A stretch of 64,000 bases of DNA. Source: Mycolicibacterium duvalii (GTDB taxonomy: Bacteria > Actinomycetota > Actinomycetes > Mycobacteriales > Mycobacteriaceae). The DNA lies in the NCBI RefSeq assembly GCF_010726645.1, contig NZ_AP022563.1, forward strand, positions 2,790,001 through 2,854,000, given 5' to 3'. How positions within the stretch are numbered: position 1 is the stretch's first letter; the number at the start of each line of letters is the position of its first letter. The position numbers and the translations under genes were made by a program. This document shows positions 8,685 through 16,148 of the stretch, in pieces. Under the pieces are notes generated by a model, which did not search any database, was not told the origin of the DNA, and worked only from the letters and a program-made list of their open reading frames with translations.

Positions 8685-9593
8685 ATGAGTCCGATCAAGA
8701 GCCTCGGCTATGTCACTGTGCAGGCCACCGATCTGATGCGGTGGCGCCAGTTCGCCTTCGGCGTACTGGGTTTCGCACAGGGCAGCGGGCCCGACCCCGA
8801 TGCGCTGTACCTGCGGATGGACGAACGTGCCGCCCGCATCATCGTCAACCCTGGTGACGTCGACAAGATCGTCACCGTCGGGTGGGAGGTCCGCGACCAC
8901 GCCGCCCTCGAAGAGGTCAAACGCGCCCTTGATGCGGCCGGCACCCCCTACGAGCAGTTGTCGTCGGCCGACGCGGACAGCCGCCGGGTCGAGGAGGTCA
9001 TCGCGTTTCGCGATCCGGCCGGCACGTCGCTGGAGATTTTCCACGGCGCCGTACTCGACCACAGCCCGGTCGTCACCCCGTTCGGCGCGAGGTTCGTCAC
9101 CGGTGAGCAGGGCCTCGGCCACGTGGTGCTGCCGGCGATGGACGTCCCCGCCATGTTCGAGTTCTACACCGGGGTACTCGGTTTCAGATCTCGCGGCGCG
9201 TTCCGCGTGCCGGCGCCGCCGGAGTTCGGGCCGATCCGGGTGCGCTTCCTCGGCATCAACGAACGTCATCACAGCCTGGCCCTGTGCCCGGCCGCCACGT
9301 TGCGCGATCCCGGGTTGATCCATCTGATGGTCGAGGTCGACTCGCTCGACGCCGTCGGCCAGGCGCTCGACCGCGTCGCCAAGGACGGCTTCCAGCTGTC
9401 GTCCACGCTGGGCCGCCACACCAACGACAAGATGGTGTCGTTCTACGTGCGCGCTCCCGGCGACTGGGACATCGAGTTCGGCACCGACGGTATGCGCGTC
9501 GACGAAACCTACTACACCGCGGAGGAGATCACCGCCGACAGCTACTGGGGTCATCAGTGGGTCGACGACCTGCCCGCGGCGATGCGCCCGTGA
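8685..9593 (+). CDS. HsaC-like extradiol ring-cleavage dioxygenase
   Basis: A 302-residue type I extradiol dioxygenase built of two vicinal-oxygen-chelate modules. The iron ligands can be placed at His146 (GLGHVVL), His213 (LIHLMVEV) and Glu264 (DIEFG). The second-shell residues His195/196 (NERHHS), His245 (GRHTND) and Tyr254 are also present, so it should be active. The opening SLGYVTVQATD and the phrase FVTGEQGLGHVVL follow HsaC/BphC. In the steroid pathway HsaC cleaves the catechol 3,4-DHSA at the meta position, producing the substrate of HsaD. The next gene's GTG overlaps this stop (GTGA), indicating one operon. Confidence 0.85.
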   Translation: MSPIKSLGYVTVQATDLMRWRQFAFGVLGFAQGSGPDPDALYLRMDERAARIIVNPGDVDKIVTVGWEVRDHAALEEVKRALDAAGTPYEQLSSADADSRRVEEVIAFRDPAGTSLEIFHGAVLDHSPVVTPFGARFVTGEQGLGHVVLPAMDVPAMFEFYTGVLGFRSRGAFRVPAPPEFGPIRVRFLGINERHHSLALCPAATLRDPGLIHLMVEVDSLDAVGQALDRVAKDGFQLSSTLGRHTNDKMVSFYVRAPGDWDIEFGTDGMRVDETYYTAEEITADSYWGHQWVDDLPAAMRP

Positions 9594-11044
9594 CGGTCGT
9601 CCCGGTCCCGGCCGCGCAGATCACCGCATGGGACCACGAGGCCGATGTCGTCATCGCCGGTTTCGGCATCGCCGGTGCTGCGGCCGCCGTGGAAGCCGCG
9701 CGCGCCGGAGCCGACGTGCTCGTCCTGGAGCGCACCGGCTCCTGGGGCGGTGCGGCGTCGATGGCCGGAGGTTTCATCTACCTCGGTGGCGGCACCGCCC
9801 TCCAGAAGGCCTGCGGCTTCGACGATTCCGTGGACAACATGGCCGCGTTCCTGACCGCGGCCATGGGCCCCGGGGCCGACGAGGAGCGCATCGCCGACTA
9901 CTGCGCGGGCAGCGTCGCGCACTTCGACTGGCTGGTCGGATGCGGCGTTCCGTTCAAGGCCGAGTTCTTCGGCGAACCCGGCTGGGAGCCGATGGCCGAC
10001 CAGGGCCTGATGTACTCCGGCGGCGAGAACGCCTACCCCTTCAACACCATCGCCGCCCCGGCGCCCCGCGGTCACGTGCCGCAGATGGCCGACAAGAAAC
10101 AGGGCGAGGCCAGCGCCGGCTACATGCTGATGAAACCACTCGTCGAGACCGCCACTGCCGCGGGCGCGCGAGCCCTCTACGACGTTCGGGCGCAACGGCT
10201 CGTCGTCGGATCCGACGGACGAGTCGTCGGCGTCATCGCCCGGCAGTACGGCACCGAGATCAGCGTGCGCGCCCGCCGCGGGGTGGTGCTCGCCACCGGA
10301 AGCTTCGCCTACAACGACGCCATGGTCGCGCGGTACGCACCGCGCATCGCCGGCCGTCCCGCCGCCTCGATCGAGCAGCACGACGGTCGTGCCATCCGGA
10401 TGGCCCAGGCGCTGGGCGCCGACCTCGCACACATGGATGCCACCGAGGTCGCGATCTTCATCGACCCGCAACAGCTGGTGCGGGGCATCCTGGTCAACGA
10501 ACGCGGCCAGCGATTCGTCACCGAGGACACCTACCCCGGCCGGGTCGGTCAGCTGACGCTGTACCACCAGAACAACACCGCCTACCTGATCATCGACGGC
10601 GATGCGCAGGACGACGCGATGGCCTCGCTGTCGCCGCACCTGATGATGCGGCCACCCACCTGGGTGGCCGAGACGGTCGCCGATCTGGAGGCCGAGATCG
10701 GCCTGCCCGCCGGGTCGCTGCAGGCCACCGTGGCGGCCTACAACGACGGCGCCGCGCGTGGCGAGGACCCGCTGCTGCACAAGAAGGCCCAGTGGCTCAA
10801 GCCGATCGGGTCACCGGTCGGCGCGATCGACCTCCGCGAGAGCACCGGTGGCTTCACCCTCGGCGGACTGGCGACCACGCTGGACGCCGAAGTACTGCAC
10901 GTCAGCGGAGAGCCCATCCCCGGGTTGTTCGCCGCCGGCCGCTGCACCGCCGGTCTGGCCGCGTGGGGGTATGCCAGCGGCGTCTCGCTGGGCGACGGCA
11001 GCTTCTACGGCCGCCGGGCCGGTCACAGCGCCGCCCGCGCCTGA
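9590..11044 (+). CDS. FAD-dependent 3-ketosteroid dehydrogenase-like protein
   Basis: A 484-residue FAD protein of the fumarate reductase/KstD family. The dinucleotide motif GFGIAG is at 24-29, followed by EAARAGADVLVLER and the GGAASMAGGFIYLGGG loop typical of ketosteroid dehydrogenases. The end has GLFAAGRCTAG and ASGVSLGDGSFYGRRAG, the second FAD-contacting region. The GTG start overlaps the dioxygenase stop by four bases, so the genes are translationally coupled. It is shorter than classical KstD (about 510-560) and diverges in the C-terminal catalytic region, so Delta1- or Delta4-dehydrogenation of a modified steroid, or fumarate-reductase-like reduction, are both possible. It is the first of three such paralogues in the window. 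Confidence 0.78.
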   Translation: MTVVPVPAAQITAWDHEADVVIAGFGIAGAAAAVEAARAGADVLVLERTGSWGGAASMAGGFIYLGGGTALQKACGFDDSVDNMAAFLTAAMGPGADEERIADYCAGSVAHFDWLVGCGVPFKAEFFGEPGWEPMADQGLMYSGGENAYPFNTIAAPAPRGHVPQMADKKQGEASAGYMLMKPLVETATAAGARALYDVRAQRLVVGSDGRVVGVIARQYGTEISVRARRGVVLATGSFAYNDAMVARYAPRIAGRPAASIEQHDGRAIRMAQALGADLAHMDATEVAIFIDPQQLVRGILVNERGQRFVTEDTYPGRVGQLTLYHQNNTAYLIIDGDAQDDAMASLSPHLMMRPPTWVAETVADLEAEIGLPAGSLQATVAAYNDGAARGEDPLLHKKAQWLKPIGSPVGAIDLRESTGGFTLGGLATTLDAEVLHVSGEPIPGLFAAGRCTAGLAAWGYASGVSLGDGSFYGRRAGHSAARA

Positions 11045-11149
11045 GTTCACCCCTCCACCCGCCCATTCGGCGGCACGACGCGTGGCCGCGATGACATTCG
11101 CCGCGTTCATGTGACAGCACCCACGTCGATGTGGTACCTATATGACCAC

Positions 11150-11163
11150 TAGGCATATGCCTA
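11150..11163. promoter_or_regulatory. palindromic operator candidate upstream of the IclR gene
   Basis: TAGGCATATGCCTA is a perfect 14-bp palindrome 29 bp upstream of the regulator's ATG. It is in an unusually AT-rich stretch for this genome (TACCTATATGACC just before it, ATTAGGAATGTAAC after). IclR-type proteins bind short palindromes over their own promoter, so this is a likely autoregulatory site. The perfect symmetry and local base composition are seen directly; the binding partner is inferred. Confidence 0.6.
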
Positions 11164-11192
11164 TTAGGAATGTAACTTTCCGGAGGTTCCCG

Positions 11193-12071
11193 ATGACCGT
11201 GACCGTCGACAGCGTCACCACCGCCCCCAAGGCCGCCCCCGAGACACCGAGCGCCGTGATCGACCGGGTGTCGCTGGTGCTCGACGCCTTCGACGGGCCG
11301 GGACGTCTCACGTTGGCGCAGATCGTGCGGCGGACCGGTCTCCCGCGTTCGTCGGCCCATCGCATGTTGGAGCGGCTGGTTCAGCTGCGCTGGCTGCGGC
11401 GCAGTGGCCGCGATTACGAGCTGGGCATGCGGCTGGTCGAGCTCGGTTCACTGGCGGTTCATCAGGACCGGTTGCACAGGGCCGCGATCCCGATGCTGCA
11501 CGAGCTGCACGCCGCGACCGGTCTGGTCGTCCACCTCGCGGTCCTGGACGGCTCCGACGTGGTGTACATGGAGAAGGTCGGCAATCGGATGACCGCGGCG
11601 ATCCCCAGCCGGGTCGGCGGACGCGCCCCTGCGCACTGCACTGCGGTGGGCAAAACGGTGTTGGCGTTCGCCGACGAGGCCGACATCCCGTTGTTCGACA
11701 CCGAGTTCCTCGCGCGACGCACCAAGTACTCGATCTCGACGCCGGCACAACTGCGCAAGGAACTGACGAGGGTGCGTTCGCACGGCTACGCATTCGACCG
11801 TGAGGAGTCGTTGCCCGGCTTCGGGTGCGTCGCGGCGCCGATCGGCGACCCGGGCGAGGCGGTCGCCGCGGTATCGGTGTGCGGCCCGATGAACCAGCTG
11901 AGGTTCGACCAGCGCCTGGTGGCGCCGGTCCGGATGGCCGCTATGCACATCTGGCGCGCGGTGGAGGGCGGCGCCCGCCGGGTGACGCCCACCCTGCAGC
12001 AGCCCCGGCCACTGCGTGGCGGACTCGCGGCACGGCCGGCCGGCCCTCAGCCCGCGCTGCACCTGGTATGA
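11193..12071 (+). CDS. IclR family transcriptional regulator
   Basis: A 292-residue IclR regulator. An N-terminal winged helix-turn-helix occupies about residues 22-75 (LAQIVRRTGLPRSSAHRMLERL), and the effector-binding domain follows with the typical AAIPSRVGGRAPAHCTAVGKTVLAF segment. The ATG at 11193 has CGGAGG 6 nt upstream, while an in-frame ATG at 11142 would start inside the palindromic operator region, so the shorter form is chosen. Its stop overlaps the next start (ATGA), tying it to the esterase gene downstream. Such regulators usually control nearby aromatic or steroid catabolism genes in response to a pathway intermediate; the effector here is unknown. The last 25 residues are Pro/Arg-rich and probably disordered. 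Confidence 0.88.
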   Translation: MTVTVDSVTTAPKAAPETPSAVIDRVSLVLDAFDGPGRLTLAQIVRRTGLPRSSAHRMLERLVQLRWLRRSGRDYELGMRLVELGSLAVHQDRLHRAAIPMLHELHAATGLVVHLAVLDGSDVVYMEKVGNRMTAAIPSRVGGRAPAHCTAVGKTVLAFADEADIPLFDTEFLARRTKYSISTPAQLRKELTRVRSHGYAFDREESLPGFGCVAAPIGDPGEAVAAVSVCGPMNQLRFDQRLVAPVRMAAMHIWRAVEGGARRVTPTLQQPRPLRGGLAARPAGPQPALHLV

Positions 12072-13012
12072 GCCTCGACCCGCAGATCGCGGAGATCATC
12101 CAGACCCTGGATTCGGGCTTTCCGCCCGTCCACACGATGACCGGGCAGCAGGCCCGCGCGGCGATCAGAGCACGCTTCGTCGCGCCCCCGGATCCCGAGC
12201 CGGTCGACTCCGTCGCCGACACCACCGTGCCCGGACCCGGCGGTCCGGTGGCGGTGCGTGTCTACCGCCCGGCCGCCGCACGCGAGGGTGTCGTTCCGAC
12301 AATGGTTTTCGCCCACGGTGGGGGCTGGGTGTTCTGTGACCTGGACAGCCACGACGGACTCTGCCGCGCTTTCGCCAACGGTATGAACACCGTGGTCGTC
12401 TCCGTGCACTACCGCCGCGCCTCCGAAGAGGGGCAGTGGCCGGCGGCCGCGGAGGACGTGTACGCCGTCACCGACTGGGTCACCGCCCACATCGGCGAAT
12501 TCGGCGGTGACCCGTCTGCGGTGCTGGTCGCCGGGGACAGCGCCGGCGGCAACCTCGCCGCTGTCACCGCGCTGATGGCACGCGACCGCGGCGGTCCCGA
12601 CCTGGCCGGGCAGGTGCTGCTGTACCCGCTCATCGCAGCCGATTTCGGCACCGAGTCCTACCGATTGTTCGGTCAGGGTTTCTACAACCCCCGCCCGGCC
12701 CTGCAGTGGTACTGGGAGCAGTACGTGCCGCACCCGAACGACCGGACCCACCCGTACGCGTCGCCGCTGTGCTCCGACGATCTGACGGGACTGCCGCCCG
12801 CGATCTCCGTGGTGGCCGGACATGACCCGCTCCGCGACGAGGGGTTGGCCTACACCGAGGCGTTGGAGGCCGCAGGGGTGCCGGCCGTGTGCCGTTACTT
12901 CGACGGCGGTGTCCACGGGTTCATGACGATGCCGGCATTCGACATCTGCCGGCGCGCCCGGGCTCAGGTCTGCGCGGATGTCGCCACGCTGTTGGAAACC
13001 ACTGCGCCGTAG
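12068..13012 (+). CDS. HSL-family alpha/beta hydrolase (esterase)
   Basis: A 314-residue carboxylesterase of the hormone-sensitive-lipase (Lip/Est family IV) type. The oxyanion motif HGGG is at 83-86, the nucleophile motif GDSAGG has Ser158, and the triad is completed by Asp253 (AGHDPLRDEG) and His283 (GGVHGF). The length is normal. The start overlaps the IclR stop (ATGA), so the regulator and esterase are co-transcribed. In the context of two Baeyer-Villiger enzymes nearby, it could hydrolyse the ester they produce, for example a steroid acetate. The 3' end overlaps the convergent reductase gene by 49 nt. Confidence 0.85.
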   Translation: MSLDPQIAEIIQTLDSGFPPVHTMTGQQARAAIRARFVAPPDPEPVDSVADTTVPGPGGPVAVRVYRPAAAREGVVPTMVFAHGGGWVFCDLDSHDGLCRAFANGMNTVVVSVHYRRASEEGQWPAAAEDVYAVTDWVTAHIGEFGGDPSAVLVAGDSAGGNLAAVTALMARDRGGPDLAGQVLLYPLIAADFGTESYRLFGQGFYNPRPALQWYWEQYVPHPNDRTHPYASPLCSDDLTGLPPAISVVAGHDPLRDEGLAYTEALEAAGVPAVCRYFDGGVHGFMTMPAFDICRRARAQVCADVATLLETTAP

Positions 13013-14193
13013 CGCTGTTCCGGGTCGAGTACGCAATGCGTGCGACCGAACACTGTCACCATGCACTTGTTGTTGTGCGTGCACCGGCTCCGGGCGGCGG
13101 GGTCGGCGACCATCGTGTTCACCAGGTCGGGTTCGCGCAGCAGCGCCCGTCCCATCGCGACGAACTCGAAGCCCTCGCGCATGCCGGTCTCGACATGGCC
13201 GCGGTTGGTGATGCCGCCCAGCAGGATCAGCTTCGTGTTCTGCATGACCGGCACGAATTGCCTTGCTGCCGGCAGCATGTAGAGGTCCTCGTACGGGTAG
13301 GAACCCATCGCGGCCTTACCCATCAGCCGAACTCCGGGACGGAGCATCGGGGGCATCACCGCGGCGAACTCGCGCACCGGGACGTCACCACGGAACAGGT
13401 ACATCGGCCGGTACACCGAGGACCCCTGGGTCAATTCCAGCGCATCCAGGGTGCCGTCGGCGTCGAGCAGCTGCGCGGTACGCAGCGCCTCGTCGATCCA
13501 GATGCTGCCGGGCAGCCCGTCGTCCATGTCGACTTTGGCGATCACCGCGACGCGGTCGTCGACGACGTCGCGCACCCGCTGCGCGATCTCGCGCACCAGC
13601 CGTGACCGGTTGTCGATGTCCCCGCCGTATTGGTCCCTGCGCCGGTTGATCAGCGGGCTCAAGAACGAGCTCGGCAGATAGAGGTGGCCGAAATGCAGCT
13701 CGACGGCGTCGAATCCGGCGTCCATGGCGGTCTGCGCCGCGCGGCCGAACTGGTCGATGACGGCAGCGATCTCGTCGCGGCGGATCTCGCGGCAATAGGC
13801 GAACGAAGTGGGGTTGACGAACCGGCTCGGCGCCACCGCGGTCACACCGGTGAGCTTCTTGGGCGCGACGACCCCGGCATGGCCCAGCTGTGCCGAAATG
13901 GCCGCCCCCGCGTCGTGCACGGCGTCGGTGAGCTTGCGCAACCCGGGCAGGGCCTGATCGTTCATCACGATCTGGCCCGGGGCGCTGGCTCCCTGCGGTG
14001 AGACGCAGCAGTACGCCACCGTCGTCATGCCGACCCCGCCCTCGGCGAACCTGCGGTGGAAGGCGATCAGGTCGTCGGTCACCAGGCCATGCGGCGATCG
14101 CCCCTCTGAGGTCGCCGCTTTGATGATCCTGTTACGCAACCGCACCGGGCCCAGAGCGGACGGAGCGAACGGGTCCGGCGGGGAGTCGGTCAT
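12964..14193 (-). CDS. NADH:flavin oxidoreductase, Old Yellow Enzyme family
   Basis: A 409-residue FMN-dependent TIM-barrel ene-reductase. The N-terminal LRNRIIKAATSEGRS segment binds FMN, and DAVELHFGHLYLPSSFLSP and NRRRDQYGG are family hallmarks. It lacks the C-terminal pyridine-nucleotide domain of 2,4-dienoyl-CoA reductases, yet keeps three cysteines in a late CTHNNKCMVTVFGRTHC segment, where those enzymes hold an Fe-S cluster. It would reduce an enone or dienoyl double bond with NAD(P)H. The ATG at 14193 has no ribosome site; an ATG at 14232 (13 residues longer) follows GGGAG and may be the true start. It is convergent with, and overlaps by 49 nt, the esterase gene. Confidence 0.82.
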   Translation of the reverse strand: MTDSPPDPFAPSALGPVRLRNRIIKAATSEGRSPHGLVTDDLIAFHRRFAEGGVGMTTVAYCCVSPQGASAPGQIVMNDQALPGLRKLTDAVHDAGAAISAQLGHAGVVAPKKLTGVTAVAPSRFVNPTSFAYCREIRRDEIAAVIDQFGRAAQTAMDAGFDAVELHFGHLYLPSSFLSPLINRRRDQYGGDIDNRSRLVREIAQRVRDVVDDRVAVIAKVDMDDGLPGSIWIDEALRTAQLLDADGTLDALELTQGSSVYRPMYLFRGDVPVREFAAVMPPMLRPGVRLMGKAAMGSYPYEDLYMLPAARQFVPVMQNTKLILLGGITNRGHVETGMREGFEFVAMGRALLREPDLVNTMVADPAARSRCTHNNKCMVTVFGRTHCVLDPEQRYGAVVSNSVATSAQT

Positions 14194-14280
14194 GGGAGCA
14201 GCGTCGACGCCACGCGGCACGCCGTCAACCATGCTCTCCCGATGGCCGGGATCGTCACCGCCGCTCCGTCGGCGGGCACT

Positions 14281-14286
14281 TACCGT
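14281..14286 (+). promoter_or_regulatory. -10 element TACCGT of a likely leaderless promoter
   Basis: TACCGT fits the actinobacterial -10 consensus TANNNT and ends 6 nt before the ATG at 14293. There is no purine-rich ribosome site in between (GCAGCC), so a leaderless transcript starting at or next to the ATG is the simplest reading. No -35 is evident. Confidence 0.4.
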
Positions 14287-14292
14287 GCAGCC

Positions 14293-14634
14293 ATGACCGA
14301 GGTCTTCGTCATCGACCGGGTGGTCACCCGGCCTGGCCGCGCCCGCGAGTTCGTCGACACCTATCTGAGCGGCTACGCCCCGGGGGCCCGGCAGCGCGGG
14401 ATGACATTGCGCAGCGTATTGGTGTCGCCGCCGATCTGGTTCGACACCGAGCCGAACACCGTCACCGTCACCTGGTCGCTGCCGAGTCCGCAGGCCTGGT
14501 GGGAGATGACCTGGCAGGGCCGCCCCGACCCGACTCTGGCGGCGTGGTGGGACAGCGTGGCCGATCTGGTCATGGAGCGCGACCGCAGCGCGGCGGCGGC
14601 GTTCGACGACGTCGAAAGCCTCTGCGATGTATAG
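14293..14634 (+). CDS. unknown small protein, possible alpha/beta-barrel fold
   Basis: A 113-residue soluble protein that I cannot assign firmly. It opens with a strand-like MTEVFVIDRVVTRPGRAREFVDTYLSGYAPGARQRG, the pattern of a NIPSNAP/dimeric alpha-beta-barrel subunit. A second strand pair (TLRSVLVSPP, NTVTVTWSLP) follows, then a Trp-rich helix (AWWEMTW, AAWWDSVADLV). The gene overlaps the next, Dabb-domain gene by 8 nt, so the two products probably work together. It is divergent from the OYE reductase gene. Dimeric alpha-beta barrels often act on hydrophobic polyketide- or steroid-like ligands, but no catalytic residue is identifiable. Confidence 0.65.
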   Translation: MTEVFVIDRVVTRPGRAREFVDTYLSGYAPGARQRGMTLRSVLVSPPIWFDTEPNTVTVTWSLPSPQAWWEMTWQGRPDPTLAAWWDSVADLVMERDRSAAAAFDDVESLCDV

Positions 14635-15256
14635 CGTCACCCGCCTCCTCGATGTCGTCGAGGCTGACCGGGTCCGGATACGGCAGGAGCTGCAGCAGGT
14701 GGCTCGACAGTGCGACGCGGTCCGGCAGTTGGTCGCCCCCACCCTGACCGGCAGCCGCAACGGCGGCGACCTGCTGGTTCACCTGCGCTTCGACAGCGCC
14801 GAGGCATGGTCAGCGGCCGCCGACCGGTTCGACGCGGCGCTGCGTGACCCGGCGATCACCCGGGTCAACGGCGCCGACTACCCGGGGAGTCCACAGATCA
14901 TCGGCGGCCGGTCCCCCGGACGTGTCTACCGCACCCTGTTGTTGCGGGTCGCACCGGGCACCGACGGCCCGACCGCGGACCGGTTCGAAGCCGACCTGCG
15001 GTTGCTCCCCGGCTATGTCGACACGATCAGCGCCTGGCAGCTCAGCCGCGCGGAGCGCACCGTGGGCGACACGCAGTGGACCCACGTGTTCGAGCAGGAG
15101 TTCACCGACGCCGACGGCATCATGGGCGCCTACCTCATGCACCCGATCCACTGGGCCGTCGTCGACCAGTGGTTCGACCCGGAATGCCCGAAAGTGATCG
15201 TTCGCGAACGGGTCTGCCACAGCTTCTGCAGCGACGAGGCTCGCGTGCTGCGCTGA
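14627..15256 (+). CDS. Dabb-domain (stress-responsive A/B barrel) protein
   Basis: A 209-residue protein. The C-terminal half (about 95-205) fits the Dabb dimeric alpha-beta-barrel pattern: a strand VYRTLLLRVAPG, a helix, LLPGYVDTISAWQLSR, then WTHVFEQEFTDADGIMGAYLMHPIHWAVVDQWFDP, where the HPxHxxxVDxW stretch is the family mark. The N-terminal half may be a second, diverged barrel (GGDLLVHLRFDSAEAW). It overlaps the preceding gene by 8 nt, and its stop lies 4 bp from the stop of the convergent SDR. Dabb proteins include cyclases and carboxylases for polyketides and many of unknown role; here it is probably a small-molecule-processing protein of the island. Confidence 0.75.
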   Translation: MYSVTRLLDVVEADRVRIRQELQQVARQCDAVRQLVAPTLTGSRNGGDLLVHLRFDSAEAWSAAADRFDAALRDPAITRVNGADYPGSPQIIGGRSPGRVYRTLLLRVAPGTDGPTADRFEADLRLLPGYVDTISAWQLSRAERTVGDTQWTHVFEQEFTDADGIMGAYLMHPIHWAVVDQWFDPECPKVIVRERVCHSFCSDEARVLR

Positions 15257-15260
15257 GCGC

Positions 15261-16148
15261 CTACAGCCCGGTGGGCAGGATGTTCGGGTTTGCGGTCGCC
15301 GGCGGTTCCAGCGGCGGTAACACTCGGGTGCCGTCCAGGCTGTGTACCGGCAGCTGCTGCGACCACGGATAGTGCAGGCTGAAGGCCACCAGACCGGTGC
15401 GCACCGACGCCGGCAGGTGGCACATGGCGAGCACGGTCTCGGCGAGGTACTCCACCGGCTCGGTCGGGAAGTTGTCCGGAATCAGGCTCGCGGCCCCGGG
15501 GGTGCGCACTGCGCTCGACGGGCCGACGACGTTGACGGCGATGTTCGAGTCCAGGAGCTCGGCGGCGACGCCCTGGGTGAACCGGTGCAGGGCGGCCTTC
15601 ATCGACGCGTAGACGACGTCGCCGGAGGTCTTGTTGTACTCGCGGTACGGCCGCGCCGGCGCCAGTCCGGTGACCGATCCGATGTTGACGATCCACCCCT
15701 CCCCCTGCCGGCGCATGTGCGGAACGGCCTTCTGCGTCAACACGAACGGGGTACGCACATAGTGTTCGACGGTGCGGTCGAAGGTGTCGATCGCCATGTC
15801 TTCGACGACGGAGTAGTCGGCGTAGCCCGCGTTGTTGACCAGGATGTCGATCCGGCCCGTGCGCTCGACGACCGCGTCGACCAGGCCGGCGCGGGCCTCG
15901 GCGTCCTCGAGATCGCAGGCGAGGCCGAACGCCTTGCCGCCGACCTCCTCGATCAGTGCGATCGTCTCGCCGATGGTGCCGGGCAGTTCCTCCCGACGGC
16001 CGGCCCGGCACGAGGGTGAGGGCTGATACGAGCGCGCGGTGACCGCGACGGTCGCACCCTCGGCGGCGAAGCGCTGCGCGATCGCCCGCCCGATCCCCCG
16101 GCTGCTCCCGGTCACCAGAGCCGTTCTGCCGGAGAGTAATCCACTCAT
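15261..16148 (-). CDS. SDR family oxidoreductase
   Basis: A 295-residue short-chain dehydrogenase/reductase with TGSSRGIG near residue 13, NNAG near 95 and a catalytic YxxxK (YASMK). It carries an extra segment of about 20 residues after strand 2 ([18 protein letters not shown]), seen in SDRs that act on bulky CoA or steroid substrates. ARSY after that strand suggests NADP(H). The ATG at 16148 overlaps the stop of the monooxygenase gene upstream (ATGA), so the two are one operon. An alcohol-to-ketone step before, or ketone-to-alcohol step after, the Baeyer-Villiger oxidation would fit. Confidence 0.82.
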   Translation of the reverse strand: MSGLLSGRTALVTGSSRGIGRAIAQRFAAEGATVAVTARSYQPSPSCRAGRREELPGTIGETIALIEEVGGKAFGLACDLEDAEARAGLVDAVVERTGRIDILVNNAGYADYSVVEDMAIDTFDRTVEHYVRTPFVLTQKAVPHMRRQGEGWIVNIGSVTGLAPARPYREYNKTSGDVVYASMKAALHRFTQGVAAELLDSNIAVNVVGPSSAVRTPGAASLIPDNFPTEPVEYLAETVLAMCHLPASVRTGLVAFSLHYPWSQQLPVHSLDGTRVLPPLEPPATANPNILPTGL

